Shown here one piece after another: positions 1 through 8,328 of a stretch of DNA of 33,544 nucleotides. The notes beneath the pieces were generated by a model. That model was given only the letters and a program-made list of their open reading frames with translations. It was not told where the DNA came from and made no database searches. This DNA is from Lishizhenia tianjinensis (lineage in GTDB: Bacteria > Bacteroidota > Bacteroidia > Flavobacteriales_D > Crocinitomicaceae). Each line of letters opens with the position of its first letter. The first letter of the stretch is position 1. Where the stretch lies: assembly GCA_945902115.1 (NCBI GenBank), contig CAMDLY010000025.1:1-33544 (forward strand). The letters are read 5' to 3'. The position numbers and the translations under genes were made by a program.

Positions 1-1
1 C

Positions 2-2410
2 AAACCATTGAATAAGCTTTTTGCAGGATCTAAATTCAAAGGACAAAGTGACACTGAAATTATATCTTATTTTGAGGAGGTTATCGACAATTCCATTGAC
101 AGGGTGGAAACAATCTTAGAGAAAAGGATTAATCAATTCGGTGTAGCGCAACCGAACATTCAAAAAGATTCTAAGAATAATAGAATTTATATTGAGCTCC
201 CTGGTGTTCAAGACGAGGCGACTGTGTCCGAAAAGTTAAAGTCTACAGCAAACCTTGAGTTTTACGCTCTTTATGCGAAACCTGATTTAGGAAAACAATT
301 TGAAGAGGCGGATAGGGTATCAAGATTGAAAGAAAAATCTATTGCTGAATTGGAGACTGAAGACACCTTGAATTTAGACAAGACCAAAGGTGCTAATAAG
401 GGATTATTCGATTATTTGAAAATCGAAAATATGGGTGGTCCTATTGGCTATGTTTCTCAAAAAGATAAATATTTTGCAGAGACCTTGCTGAAACGAAATG
501 ATGTTTCGAGATCATTCTCAACAGATTTGAAATTAATGTGGTCGGCAAAGCCAGAGAAAATAGGTGACACAGGAAAGGAAGGATTTTTTCTCTATGCTGT
601 CGAAGTTCCAAAGGAACGAGAGGCGGAGGTCAGTGGTAAAGATGTAGGAAAAGCATCACAAGGATATGACGCTCAGACTGGAAAAATTACCGTTGATTTG
701 GAAATGACTGATGAAGGTGCTAGAAATTGGTCTAAAATGACAAAAAAGAATATTGGAAAACCTGTAGCGATTTCAATGGATAATGTGGTTTATAGTGCTC
801 CAGTTGTTAATGAAGAACTTAGCAAGAACTCACAGATATCAGGTAATTTTTCTTTTGAAGAGGCTAAAGACTTATCAGGATTGTTAAACGGCGGTTCTTT
901 ACCGGTTCCTTGTATAATTGTAGAGAAAACAAAGGTAGGTCCAACAATCGGTGAAGAAAATACGAGATCTGGTCTAATTTCTTTTGGAGTGGCTTTGTTG
1001 GTTGTTTTTGCCTATATGTATTTTTATTACGGAAAGGCTGGTTTAGTAGCGGATATAGCTTTGTTCTTTAACATGGTCTTTATTTTTGGTACACTAGCTT
1101 CATTTAGTGCCGTACTAACCTTAGCAGGTATCGCGGGTATTGTTTTAACCATAGGAATGGCAGTAGATGCCAATGTGTTAATTTTCGAAAGGGTTAGGGA
1201 AGAGTTGGCGAATGGGAAAGATCAAGAAGCAGCTATCGAAACAGGTTTCAGTAAAGCTTTATCGTCCATTATAGACTCAAACGTCACTACCTTGCTAACG
1301 GCAATTGTCCTAAAAATATTTGGTACAGGGCCAATTGAGTCATTTGCAACGACGCTTATTATTGGTATTTTTTCTTCTGTCTTTTCTGCAATTATTATTT
1401 CTCGTTTAATTTTTGAATGGATGATGAAAAGAAAACAAGGGATTTCGTTTTCTTCTCAGTTAACTAAAAATGCATTCAAGAACATCAACTTTAATTTTAT
1501 TGACAAGCGAAAATATGCCTACTTGGTTTCTTCAATTCTTGTTTTAGGTTCAATTATTTTAATGTTTACTAAAGGTCTCAATCAGTCAGTTGAGTTTTCT
1601 GGTGGACGTACAGTACCTGTTACTTTTGAAAAATCTGCATCTCAGCATATTGAGTCTATTAAAACGAACTTGGCAAAGACAATGCCTGGGGCATCAATAG
1701 AGGTTAAAACAAAGGAATCTGGCAATGTTGTAGATGTGACTACTAATTATTTATTATCAGACTCAGAGAGTGAAGCAAAAGTCAATAAAGCTCTTGAAGA
1801 AGGATTAGCCCTTTCTAAAGCTGAGGTAGGAAAAGCCACAGTAAACTATGAAAATGATAGATTCGTATCTTCCAATGTAGCTGGACAAATTAAAAGTAGC
1901 GCAGTGCTTTCTATGTCTATTGCTTTGGCGTTGATTTTCTTGTATATTTTTATTCGATTTGGCACCTGGCAATATTCATTTAGCGCTATTGTTGCACTAT
2001 TTCATGATGTCATAATTGTTGTTGGAATTTTCTCATTATTCAATGGTATTTTTCCATTTAATATGGATTTAGATCAATCATTAATTGCTGCGTTTCTTAC
2101 AGTAGTTGGTTACTCAATCAATGATACCGTGGTTGTGTTTGATAGAATTCGAGAAAATTTATCTTGGAAAAAGGATGCGGATTTCAAAGTAGAACTAAAT
2201 GATGCATTGAACTCTACTTTGTCAAGGACAATAAATACATCGTTTACAACAGTGCTTGTATTAATTATCATTTTCCTTTTCGGAGGAACAGCAATCAAAG
2301 GGTTTATTTTTGCTCTCCTAGTAGGTATTGTAGTAGGAACTTATTCATCATTGATGATTGCTACACCACTTTTAATTGACCTTACCAAAAAAATAATAGT
2401 CAAAAAGTAA
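2..2410 (+). CDS. secDF: Protein translocase SecDF fusion, 3' part (5' end outside window)
   Basis: SecD and SecF are joined in one polypeptide that uses the proton-motive force to help SecYEG complete export across the inner membrane. The reading frame is open to the left edge, so at least the first SecD membrane segment and part of the periplasmic P1 domain lie outside; a TTG at position 8 is not a credible start. The visible part begins in P1 (VETILEKRINQFGVAQP). The SecD membrane domain follows, with the signature GMAVDANVLIFERVREEL near visible residue 385. A second periplasmic domain starts at VEFSGGRTVPV. The SecF membrane domain carries VVGYSINDTVVVFDRIREN near residue 700. About 800 residues are visible of a fusion usually near 1,000. 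SecDF fusions are normal in Bacteroidetes. A strong terminator follows within 25 bases, so this gene ends its transcript. Confidence 0.96.
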   Translation, partial: KPLNKLFAGSKFKGQSDTEIISYFEEVIDNSIDRVETILEKRINQFGVAQPNIQKDSKNNRIYIELPGVQDEATVSEKLKSTANLEFYALYAKPDLGKQFEEADRVSRLKEKSIAELETEDTLNLDKTKGANKGLFDYLKIENMGGPIGYVSQKDKYFAETLLKRNDVSRSFSTDLKLMWSAKPEKIGDTGKEGFFLYAVEVPKEREAEVSGKDVGKASQGYDAQTGKITVDLEMTDEGARNWSKMTKKNIGKPVAISMDNVVYSAPVVNEELSKNSQISGNFSFEEAKDLSGLLNGGSLPVPCIIVEKTKVGPTIGEENTRSGLISFGVALLVVFAYMYFYYGKAGLVADIALFFNMVFIFGTLASFSAVLTLAGIAGIVLTIGMAVDANVLIFERVREELANGKDQEAAIETGFSKALSSIIDSNVTTLLTAIVLKIFGTGPIESFATTLIIGIFSSVFSAIIISRLIFEWMMKRKQGISFSSQLTKNAFKNINFNFIDKRKYAYLVSSILVLGSIILMFTKGLNQSVEFSGGRTVPVTFEKSASQHIESIKTNLAKTMPGASIEVKTKESGNVVDVTTNYLLSDSESEAKVNKALEEGLALSKAEVGKATVNYENDRFVSSNVAGQIKSSAVLSMSIALALIFLYIFIRFGTWQYSFSAIVALFHDVIIVVGIFSLFNGIFPFNMDLDQSLIAAFLTVVGYSINDTVVVFDRIRENLSWKKDADFKVELNDALNSTLSRTINTSFTTVLVLIIIFLFGGTAIKGFIFALLVGIVVGTYSSLMIATPLLIDLTKKIIVKK

Positions 2411-2430
2411 TTGATTGAATCGAAAATTAA

Positions 2431-2466
2431 ACAAAAAAGGAAGTGCTTCAACACTTCCTTTTTTGT
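2431..2466 (+). terminator. Rho-independent terminator after secDF
   Basis: A perfect 15-bp inverted repeat (2431-2445 with 2452-2466) encloses the six-base loop CTTCAA. The core arm is GGAAGTG/CACTTCC, flanked by A6 on the left and T6 on the right. It lies 20 bases after the secDF stop. Because the flanks are A-rich on one side and T-rich on the other, it could also stop transcription arriving on the minus strand. Confidence 0.9.
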
Positions 2467-2664
2467 TTCCATATTATCGAATTTTACTAGCTATTTAGCT
2501 AAGTTTTGATAGTTCGAGACCGAAGTAAATATCCTCTACCTTTTAATGCTTTTTAGTGAGCTGTGGGTTTTTAATTCACTGCATATATCTGGAAGAGGAG
2601 TTAGGTCTTTATATATAGTTATCTATTCAATGGAAATCGACCTAGACTTATTATAGAAGTTAAT
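2467..2664. other. Non-coding stretch between convergent secDF and adhesin genes
   Basis: Together with the two flanking terminators, this is a roughly 300-base gap with no gene. I see no open reading frame with coding character, no tRNA-like cloverleaf and no promoter element clearly aimed at a neighbour. The only structure noticed is a loose inverted repeat, TAGGTC (2602-2607) with GACCTA (2639-2644). It extends by three pairs past a bulged base and encloses a 31-base loop. That is weak evidence for a structured RNA. Confidence 0.5.
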
Positions 2665-2697
2665 AAATAAAAAAGGCTGCCAAACTTGACAGCCTTT
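2665..2697 (-). terminator. Rho-independent terminator of the T9SS adhesin gene
   Basis: Read on the minus strand, an 11-bp stem (one G-T pair) with arms AAAGGCTGTCA and TGGCAGCCTTT encloses the loop AGTT and runs into a T-rich tract. It lies 19 bases beyond the adhesin stop codon. The same stem core recurs at 23347-23370. Confidence 0.88.
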
Positions 2698-2715
2698 CGT
2701 AAGTGGACATATATT

Positions 2716-5700
2716 TTATTCCTTAACGAATTGTTTTATCTGTGCTTTATTGTTTTGATAAATCCCTAAATAATAAGTTCCTGAGGCCAACTTTTTACTC
2801 ATTTCTAAGGTTTGAGAAACCTTCCCATCGACTACGGATAAATTAAATTCAGAAACAAGTTGGCCTTGAATATTGAATAATTTACAGTTTAATTTATCGC
2901 CTGTTAATCCGGATGATTCAATTTCAAAAATTCCATTGTTTGGATTCGGATAGAGATTGACAGCTAATGAATTTTCATCTGCCAAGCTAGCCACTTGATC
3001 CACTGTAACTGTTATTGTGTTAATACAACCATTCGCATCTTTTACATAACATGTGTATGTTCCTGCTGCTAAATTTAAAAATAAAGACCCAGAATAATAA
3101 TTTGTCCCATTAATACTGTAACTATAGGGCGATAAACCTCCTGACCCAGACATTGTTATTGATCCATTATTAGTTCCATTAGTTGCTGAAGCTGGAACGG
3201 CAGAGATATTAACTGCGGTTGGTTCTGTAATAGAAGTAGAAAAACTCTGTGTACAACCATTTGCATCAGTAGTTGTCACCTCATAAGAACCTTGCGCCAA
3301 TCCCGTAAATAATCCCGAAGTACTATTGATTATATTTACGTAACTTGGTGTACCTCCGGATACAGAAACCAAAACAGAACCATCATTTTCTCCAAAACAA
3401 CTGATCATCGTTGGAATTGCATTCAAAACTAATTGATTTGGTTGAGTAATTTCAACCGTAATTTCACTTAAACAGCTATTTTCATCCTTAGAAATTACTT
3501 GATATTCACCTGCTGCTATATTAGAAAAAACGGAACCAGATTGAAAAGTAATTCCATCAATTGAGTATTCATAAGCTCCTTGTCCACCACTAGCTGAAAT
3601 TGAAATTTCGGCAGTTGACTCTCCGAAACAATTAATTGTACCAGTTTGCGCAAAATTGGATGAAATTGAATAGGGAGTTGTTAAATTAAACACATCAGTA
3701 ATTGAACATCCAGTATTATCGGTGATTGTGTATGTGTAACTTCCAGGTGCTAAATTTGAAAAAGTAGAATCTGCTTGAACTGCTCCACTGTTTATTGAAT
3801 AAGTAAAAGGAGCTGAACCGCCATTTGTTTGTAATTGAATAGAGCCGATATTCGCCGTACAAGAGGGCTGAGTAATTACGTTTGAAGCAGTTGTAAAACT
3901 TTGAGCGCCACTTACTGAAATACTTACACTTCTCGAGTCATTGCATGCATTGTCATCTGCTGAACCATTAGCTGACACAAGCGATACATTTACTGAATTT
4001 GCACCCGCATTTAGACCATTTACAAAAACAAAAATTGTATCTCTGCTTCCAACGGAATTCAATTGAGAGGAAGAATAGTTGACATTCGTTGCATTTCCTG
4101 TTCCAATTTGCCATGAGAATATCCCTGAAGTAATTGGCGTTGTACCACGATTTTCAACGATAACTCCAATTTGAGCTGATGTTCCACAAATGTCCCCATT
4201 TGTAACTTGAAAAAGTCCAACTAGAGCTGCATCTAAATTTTCTGCATCCATTTTTATCGCAATATTTCGTGTTTTTGTTCCACCTGCGTAATAAACACCC
4301 GTGTAGTAAAATGTCTCTCCATCAAAGTCGTCAATACACATGTGGTGATAATCTCCCCAACGCGTGTCTCCGGTTTTAGAACCTGTTCCGGCAATGAGAG
4401 TTGTTTCCGTCATTGTCATCGTGTTCAACGGATCACAAGATTTTCTTCCTGTCATTTTTAACGACGGAAAATCGCCAGTAGTATTAGAGGAAGTTGAATA
4501 GGCCATGATGATATTACCCCACTTATCAATATTGATGGCGGGCATCCATCTACTTGTGCCAGTTCCTGGAGCGTATGTGCCTTCTTGATACTTTACCCAT
4601 GTCGGAGTAGTCACGCCAGACGCGCGACGCAACTCTATCCAACGAACTCCTGATCGGTCTGCACCATCTACGTCGGTGGAAAGACATAAAACCATAGCCT
4701 GATGCGTATCAAATATTCTCATGGGGGCTTTGTACATAACCGTTTCTCGGAGTGGATCGAGTGTATTACTTGTTCCAGGTTGCTTAATACAGGCGAAACT
4801 CGTTAATCCACACAATTTAGAATCAATTTCAGCGATAGAAATATCTTGTATTTTCGACACTGTAGCGGTACTATTTGTCCAATTGATAGTCATTTCCCAA
4901 AGTTCAATCCAGTCATTAGTTCCACTGTCTGGAGATCCATTTGAATGTGATTCATCATCTCTGTGTCGAACGAAAAGTGGTTTCATTCCTGTTGGTGCGA
5001 GATTGTCTCCTTCCACATCTACAGGCGTGATTGATTGAAAGCCAAATCCATTAAGTGAATAACCTATGGCTATTTTTATGAACGGTGACGTTCCTCCAGT
5101 TAGTAAAGTGGATAATTTCATAGCATAGGTAGTAGGAGGGCCACCTTGGTTGGTTGTTACTAAAAATGCATCTGAAGATTGGCTAAAACTCCATTTAGGA
5201 TAATCAGGAAATGACGTACAAGTGAACATATAAGTCCAGTAGGCTCCTTGTGGATTACTGGTTTGTGAGACATGAACGATTAACTTATTACCTGAAGAGG
5301 AAAATTCAGTTAAAAACCACTTCTTTGCTGGTTTATAATATAAAACTATCGGATCTCCAGCTCCTGCCTGTCCACCGAGATTTGACAAGGTATAGGCGGT
5401 ATTTCCTACAGTGGCTCCTGTCGTTTTATTCATTATGCGGTAGGAGGAACCACCACCTGAATTTGTTGCCTGAATGTAATACAAGCTGTCGGCTTCACCC
5501 GATGGGTCCGGTGGAGACAAATTGGAACCAAGACCTTGCACATCCCAAAGTTTTGTGGCAGAGGCAATTTTCTCTGTGGCTTCGTGTTGCTGCCAAGCCC
5601 AGTCCGGTAAATGCGTATTGGAATTGTCAACCTCAATAAGTTCTCTGCCTTTGAAGTTAGGTTTGATGATTTGATTCTTTGGCTGCAGCCATTCAGTTGG

Positions 5701-5817
5701 AGCAGGTACCATATAACTCGTAGTTGGAGAGATATTTCCTAGAAATTCTGATTGTTGAGCGTTTACAGTTAGGGTAAAAAAAGTAATTCCCAGTAAGAAG
5801 AGGAAAAGTTTTGTCAT
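2716..5817 (-). CDS. Secreted SprB-repeat protein with T9SS type A sorting domain
   Basis: A 1,033-residue exported surface or secreted protein. Residues 1-20 are a signal peptide ending at AQ. Residues of about 60-550 form a Trp/Tyr-rich, probably beta-propeller-like region (DPIVLYYKPAKKWFL, WGDYHHMCID). A CARDB-like Ig segment at about 550-650 contains VIVENRGTTPITSG. Four SprB-type repeats of about 75 residues follow (roughly 650-945), with CFGE at the start of repeats 2 and 3 and a late NGC or TGC. The C-terminus from about residue 950 is a T9SS type A sorting tail (NLYPNPNNG, then LASGTYYLGIY). The tail implies export by Sec, then T9SS passage across the outer membrane and removal of the tail. 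SprB repeats are known from the gliding adhesin SprB; a role in adhesion is inferred. The gene is monocistronic, divergent from yaaA, with its own terminator. Confidence 0.9.
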   Translation of the reverse strand: MTKLFLFLLGITFFTLTVNAQQSEFLGNISPTTSYMVPAPTEWLQPKNQIIKPNFKGRELIEVDNSNTHLPDWAWQQHEATEKIASATKLWDVQGLGSNLSPPDPSGEADSLYYIQATNSGGGSSYRIMNKTTGATVGNTAYTLSNLGGQAGAGDPIVLYYKPAKKWFLTEFSSSGNKLIVHVSQTSNPQGAYWTYMFTCTSFPDYPKWSFSQSSDAFLVTTNQGGPPTTYAMKLSTLLTGGTSPFIKIAIGYSLNGFGFQSITPVDVEGDNLAPTGMKPLFVRHRDDESHSNGSPDSGTNDWIELWEMTINWTNSTATVSKIQDISIAEIDSKLCGLTSFACIKQPGTSNTLDPLRETVMYKAPMRIFDTHQAMVLCLSTDVDGADRSGVRWIELRRASGVTTPTWVKYQEGTYAPGTGTSRWMPAINIDKWGNIIMAYSTSSNTTGDFPSLKMTGRKSCDPLNTMTMTETTLIAGTGSKTGDTRWGDYHHMCIDDFDGETFYYTGVYYAGGTKTRNIAIKMDAENLDAALVGLFQVTNGDICGTSAQIGVIVENRGTTPITSGIFSWQIGTGNATNVNYSSSQLNSVGSRDTIFVFVNGLNAGANSVNVSLVSANGSADDNACNDSRSVSISVSGAQSFTTASNVITQPSCTANIGSIQLQTNGGSAPFTYSINSGAVQADSTFSNLAPGSYTYTITDNTGCSITDVFNLTTPYSISSNFAQTGTINCFGESTAEISISASGGQGAYEYSIDGITFQSGSVFSNIAAGEYQVISKDENSCLSEITVEITQPNQLVLNAIPTMISCFGENDGSVLVSVSGGTPSYVNIINSTSGLFTGLAQGSYEVTTTDANGCTQSFSTSITEPTAVNISAVPASATNGTNNGSITMSGSGGLSPYSYSINGTNYYSGSLFLNLAAGTYTCYVKDANGCINTITVTVDQVASLADENSLAVNLYPNPNNGIFEIESSGLTGDKLNCKLFNIQGQLVSEFNLSVVDGKVSQTLEMSKKLASGTYYLGIYQNNKAQIKQFVKE

Positions 5818-5892
5818 AGTGTTAGATTTTGGTTGATGAAATTAAAAAAAATCAATATGAAATAGATTAATTTAGTCATTAAATAACAAGAC

Positions 5893-6657
5893 ATGAGTTA
5901 TAAAGTTTTACTCGCACCGACAAAAAACATACATTCTATACCTTTTCGTAATCAAATTGTAACGGTGCCGCATTTTATGTCTGAAGCAAAATCCTTGATC
6001 GATAATTTAAAGACAAAAAGTATCGAGGAACTGTCCTCCTTAATGGGTATTTCTCATGACATGGCCTTACTAAATTCAATAAGGTATAAACAATGGAAAA
6101 AAAGCTCTGATGAGCCAACTGCGTATCATGCCATACAAATGTATGCTGGAGAGGCTTTTAAGGCTTTTGATTTTGATACGTTAGATGCGAGATTACACGT
6201 TAAACTTCAACAGAATTTGTTTATTTTATCAGGGTTATATGGTATCCTTCGACCTTTTGATTTAATTTATCCTTATCGTCTAGAAATGGGTCTTCGGTTT
6301 TCACCATCTTCCAATTTTAGTAACCTGTACTCCTTTTGGGAAGAGAAATTAGGCACTTATTTTGAAAAATTAGTCAGTAAAGAAGATGTGCTCATAAATT
6401 TAGCGTCTAAAGAATACACAAAGGTTTTTGATTTTAATAAACTGAAATATCGAGTTATTACGCCACACTTTAAAGAATATAAAGATGGAAATTATCAGAT
6501 GGTAATGATGTATGCAAAAAACGCTCGTGGTACGATGGCGCGCTACGTTATCGAGAATAATATTCAATCAGATGACGATTTAAAAAGATATAAACTAGAT
6601 GGATACGTATTTAATTCAGAATTATCTTCGGATATGGAATGGTTCTTTATACGTTAG
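5893..6657 (+). CDS. yaaA: YaaA family (UPF0246) peroxide-stress protein
   Basis: A 254-residue cytoplasmic protein of the usual YaaA length. Family signatures visible are LLAPTKN at the N-terminus, LLNSIRYKQW near residue 60, YAGEAFKAFD near 83, LSGLYGILRPFDLIYPYRLE around 112-131, and FKEYKDGNYQMV then AKNARGTMARYVIEN towards the end. In E. coli, YaaA limits intracellular free iron during peroxide stress and binds DNA; the same role here is inferred by homology. The gene is divergent from the adhesin, and no OxyR-type site was recognised. Its last 11 bases overlap the convergent DUF2452 gene. Confidence 0.93.
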   Translation: MSYKVLLAPTKNIHSIPFRNQIVTVPHFMSEAKSLIDNLKTKSIEELSSLMGISHDMALLNSIRYKQWKKSSDEPTAYHAIQMYAGEAFKAFDFDTLDARLHVKLQQNLFILSGLYGILRPFDLIYPYRLEMGLRFSPSSNFSNLYSFWEEKLGTYFEKLVSKEDVLINLASKEYTKVFDFNKLKYRVITPHFKEYKDGNYQMVMMYAKNARGTMARYVIENNIQSDDDLKRYKLDGYVFNSELSSDMEWFFIR

Positions 6658-7123
6658 TTAGAAAGTCCTCACTTTTTTCTATTATATCCCATGTGTGATC
6701 AGCTAAAAGCTTAACAGTGGCAATGAATTTTAGATGTTGGCCAGATTTCCCCCATTGCGTCGGCCCCACCATAGAGAGCAGGTGATTTCCTTGGTCTCTT
6801 TTGTATAAATGGTAGGTGTGGTTTATGAATGGTTCAAAACGGATTTCTGTTTGGTATATAAATTCAGAAATTTGCTTTCGGTCTTGAAGTCTCTTGGCTT
6901 GTTCAGCCAATAATTGCATTTGCTCGTAGATTTGACCAAGTTGCATATCGGTTTGGTGCTCCATTGCGTTTAAAGCTCGGCTTGTCAATTTTCCTTGATC
7001 TTCCGGTTTAATTAATGCACTGCCTGCATGGTGACCGTATTCTAGTGAATGAGGATTGAGTGTAATTTTATCAGGATCAATCGGATTTATAAACTCCTTA
7101 TTTTCTTTATTTTTTTGACTCAT
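6647..7123 (-). CDS. DUF2452 family protein
   Basis: A 158-residue soluble protein without a signal peptide, matching what I know of DUF2452, a small family of unknown function. The N-terminus is charged and disordered. It is followed by NPHSLEYGHHAGSALIKPED, a helical stretch with regular leucine and glutamine (LGQIYEQMQLLAEQAKRLQDR, residues of about 62-82), and an aromatic segment (HTYHLYKR, GPTQWG). The start codon abuts the stop of the upstream oxidoreductase gene (TGA directly followed by ATG), so the two are co-transcribed and probably translationally coupled. No function can be assigned from the sequence. Confidence 0.8.
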   Translation of the reverse strand: MSQKNKENKEFINPIDPDKITLNPHSLEYGHHAGSALIKPEDQGKLTSRALNAMEHQTDMQLGQIYEQMQLLAEQAKRLQDRKQISEFIYQTEIRFEPFINHTYHLYKRDQGNHLLSMVGPTQWGKSGQHLKFIATVKLLADHTWDIIEKSEDFLTNV

Positions 7124-8251
7124 TCAAATCGTATTAGCAAGTAAATAGCCGACCTCAGCACCAATAGCAACACCCATTCCGCCCATTCTAACACCACAAT
7201 ATACATTATTGTTCACTTTTTTAACGATTGGTCCTTTTTCTTTGCCAATGCCCATTATACCAGACCAAAAATAATCTATCTCAACGTCTTGATGAGGCAC
7301 AAGTTTATTTCGGAGTAGTGTTGTCAAATAGTTTTGAATTACCGCGGTATTTTCAAATTGTGTAGAATTTTCCTCTTTGAAACTCAAATTTCTACCACCA
7401 CCAAGTAAGATTCGGTTATCTATATTTCTAAAATAGGTATAGCCTTTGTCAACATGAAATGTACCTTGCACTTTAAGATCTTGTATTGGTTTGGTGATTA
7501 ATACTTGTGCTCTCGCAGGCTCTATATCTTCCGAATCTAAAAACTGCTTTGCAAATCCATTCGTGCAAATGAATACATTAGCAGCTGAAACTTCTCCAAT
7601 TGATGTGTCAAGAGTAACACCTGAAGAATAGTTGTGAATGTGATTTGCTGCTATACCAAAGAGTACTCGAATGTTCTTTGAAATAACCGTCTTATATAGT
7701 TCTTGAATAAGTAGTTCCGTGTTAATACTTCCCTCAATTCTATTGATGTAAGCAGAAGAAAAGCCTTTAAATTTTGCAATTTGAAGACAATTTTTATCCT
7801 CAGCATAAACCTCTTTTTTTCCGGTTATTTTAAACGTTTGTTCGTTTAAATAGCAAATGAAACTTTTTTCTAATAAGGGGTCACTGTTTTGTATCAAATC
7901 CCAAGAACCGCATGGTGTGTAATTTATTCTATTTTCTTCTACCAAGCTGAAAAGCCTTTGTAAACCCCTGTAACGAAGGCTAACGGTTTCCCAAACTTTG
8001 TCCTCCGACATTTTTTCTAAATCATCTCTCAATTCGGTAGGGCTGCCAAAACAGGCAAATCCTGCATTTTTCGTGCTGGCACCCGAGGGTAAATAACCCC
8101 TTTCTAAGATCAATATTTTTGCATTTTGGAAGCGTTCGTTGAGGTATATGGCTGTGGACAATCCAACAATGCCTGCTCCGATTATTACAAAATCTATACT
8201 TTCGAAATAAGATTGTTTCTCCCAATAGCTTAATTGATCTATACGCAGCAT
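7124..8251 (-). CDS. FAD-dependent oxidoreductase, DAO family
   Basis: A 375-residue flavoprotein of the D-amino-acid oxidase/glycine oxidase fold. The dinucleotide-binding motif GAGIVG is at residues 25-30, with a ribose-contacting Glu50 at the end of the second strand (ILILE). A family-typical SGASTKNAGFACFGS (56-70) contacts the flavin. The C-terminal YFWSGIMGIG and CGVRMGGMGVAIG close the FAD site. The family oxidises amines or amino acids, but the substrate cannot be read from the sequence. The gene is first in an operon with DUF2452. A TAAATTTG promoter element lies 34 bases upstream of the start, in the spacer shared with the divergent coiled-coil gene. Confidence 0.88.
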   Translation of the reverse strand: MLRIDQLSYWEKQSYFESIDFVIIGAGIVGLSTAIYLNERFQNAKILILERGYLPSGASTKNAGFACFGSPTELRDDLEKMSEDKVWETVSLRYRGLQRLFSLVEENRINYTPCGSWDLIQNSDPLLEKSFICYLNEQTFKITGKKEVYAEDKNCLQIAKFKGFSSAYINRIEGSINTELLIQELYKTVISKNIRVLFGIAANHIHNYSSGVTLDTSIGEVSAANVFICTNGFAKQFLDSEDIEPARAQVLITKPIQDLKVQGTFHVDKGYTYFRNIDNRILLGGGRNLSFKEENSTQFENTAVIQNYLTTLLRNKLVPHQDVEIDYFWSGIMGIGKEKGPIVKKVNNNVYCGVRMGGMGVAIGAEVGYLLANTI

Positions 8252-8285
8252 TTTTTTTGTTCGTGTTTTTTTGCGAAATTCGTAA

Positions 8286-8293
8286 CAAATTTA
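8286..8293 (-). promoter_or_regulatory. Putative -7 element (TAAATTTG) for the oxidoreductase operon
   Basis: An exact match to the Bacteroidetes sigma-A -7 consensus TAnnTTTG on the minus strand, 34 bases before the ATG, predicting a leader of roughly 30 bases. No convincing -33 TTTG was found, so this rests on the -7 element and its position. Confidence 0.45.
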
Positions 8294-8328
8294 GTGTAAT
8301 TCACTATAATAGGTTAAACGATTTTAAC

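Noticed and set aside
2467..2664. tRNA, small RNA or riboswitch in the gap after secDF
   Set aside because: No cloverleaf, no conserved riboswitch core; only one loose inverted repeat with a 31-base loop.
5250..5639. 129-codon open frame on the plus strand opposite the adhesin gene
   Set aside because: Low-quality composition and complete overlap with a well-supported gene on the other strand.
8257..8328. Upstream 24-codon extension of the coiled-coil protein
   Set aside because: It would bury the signal peptide and lies in the promoter spacer.
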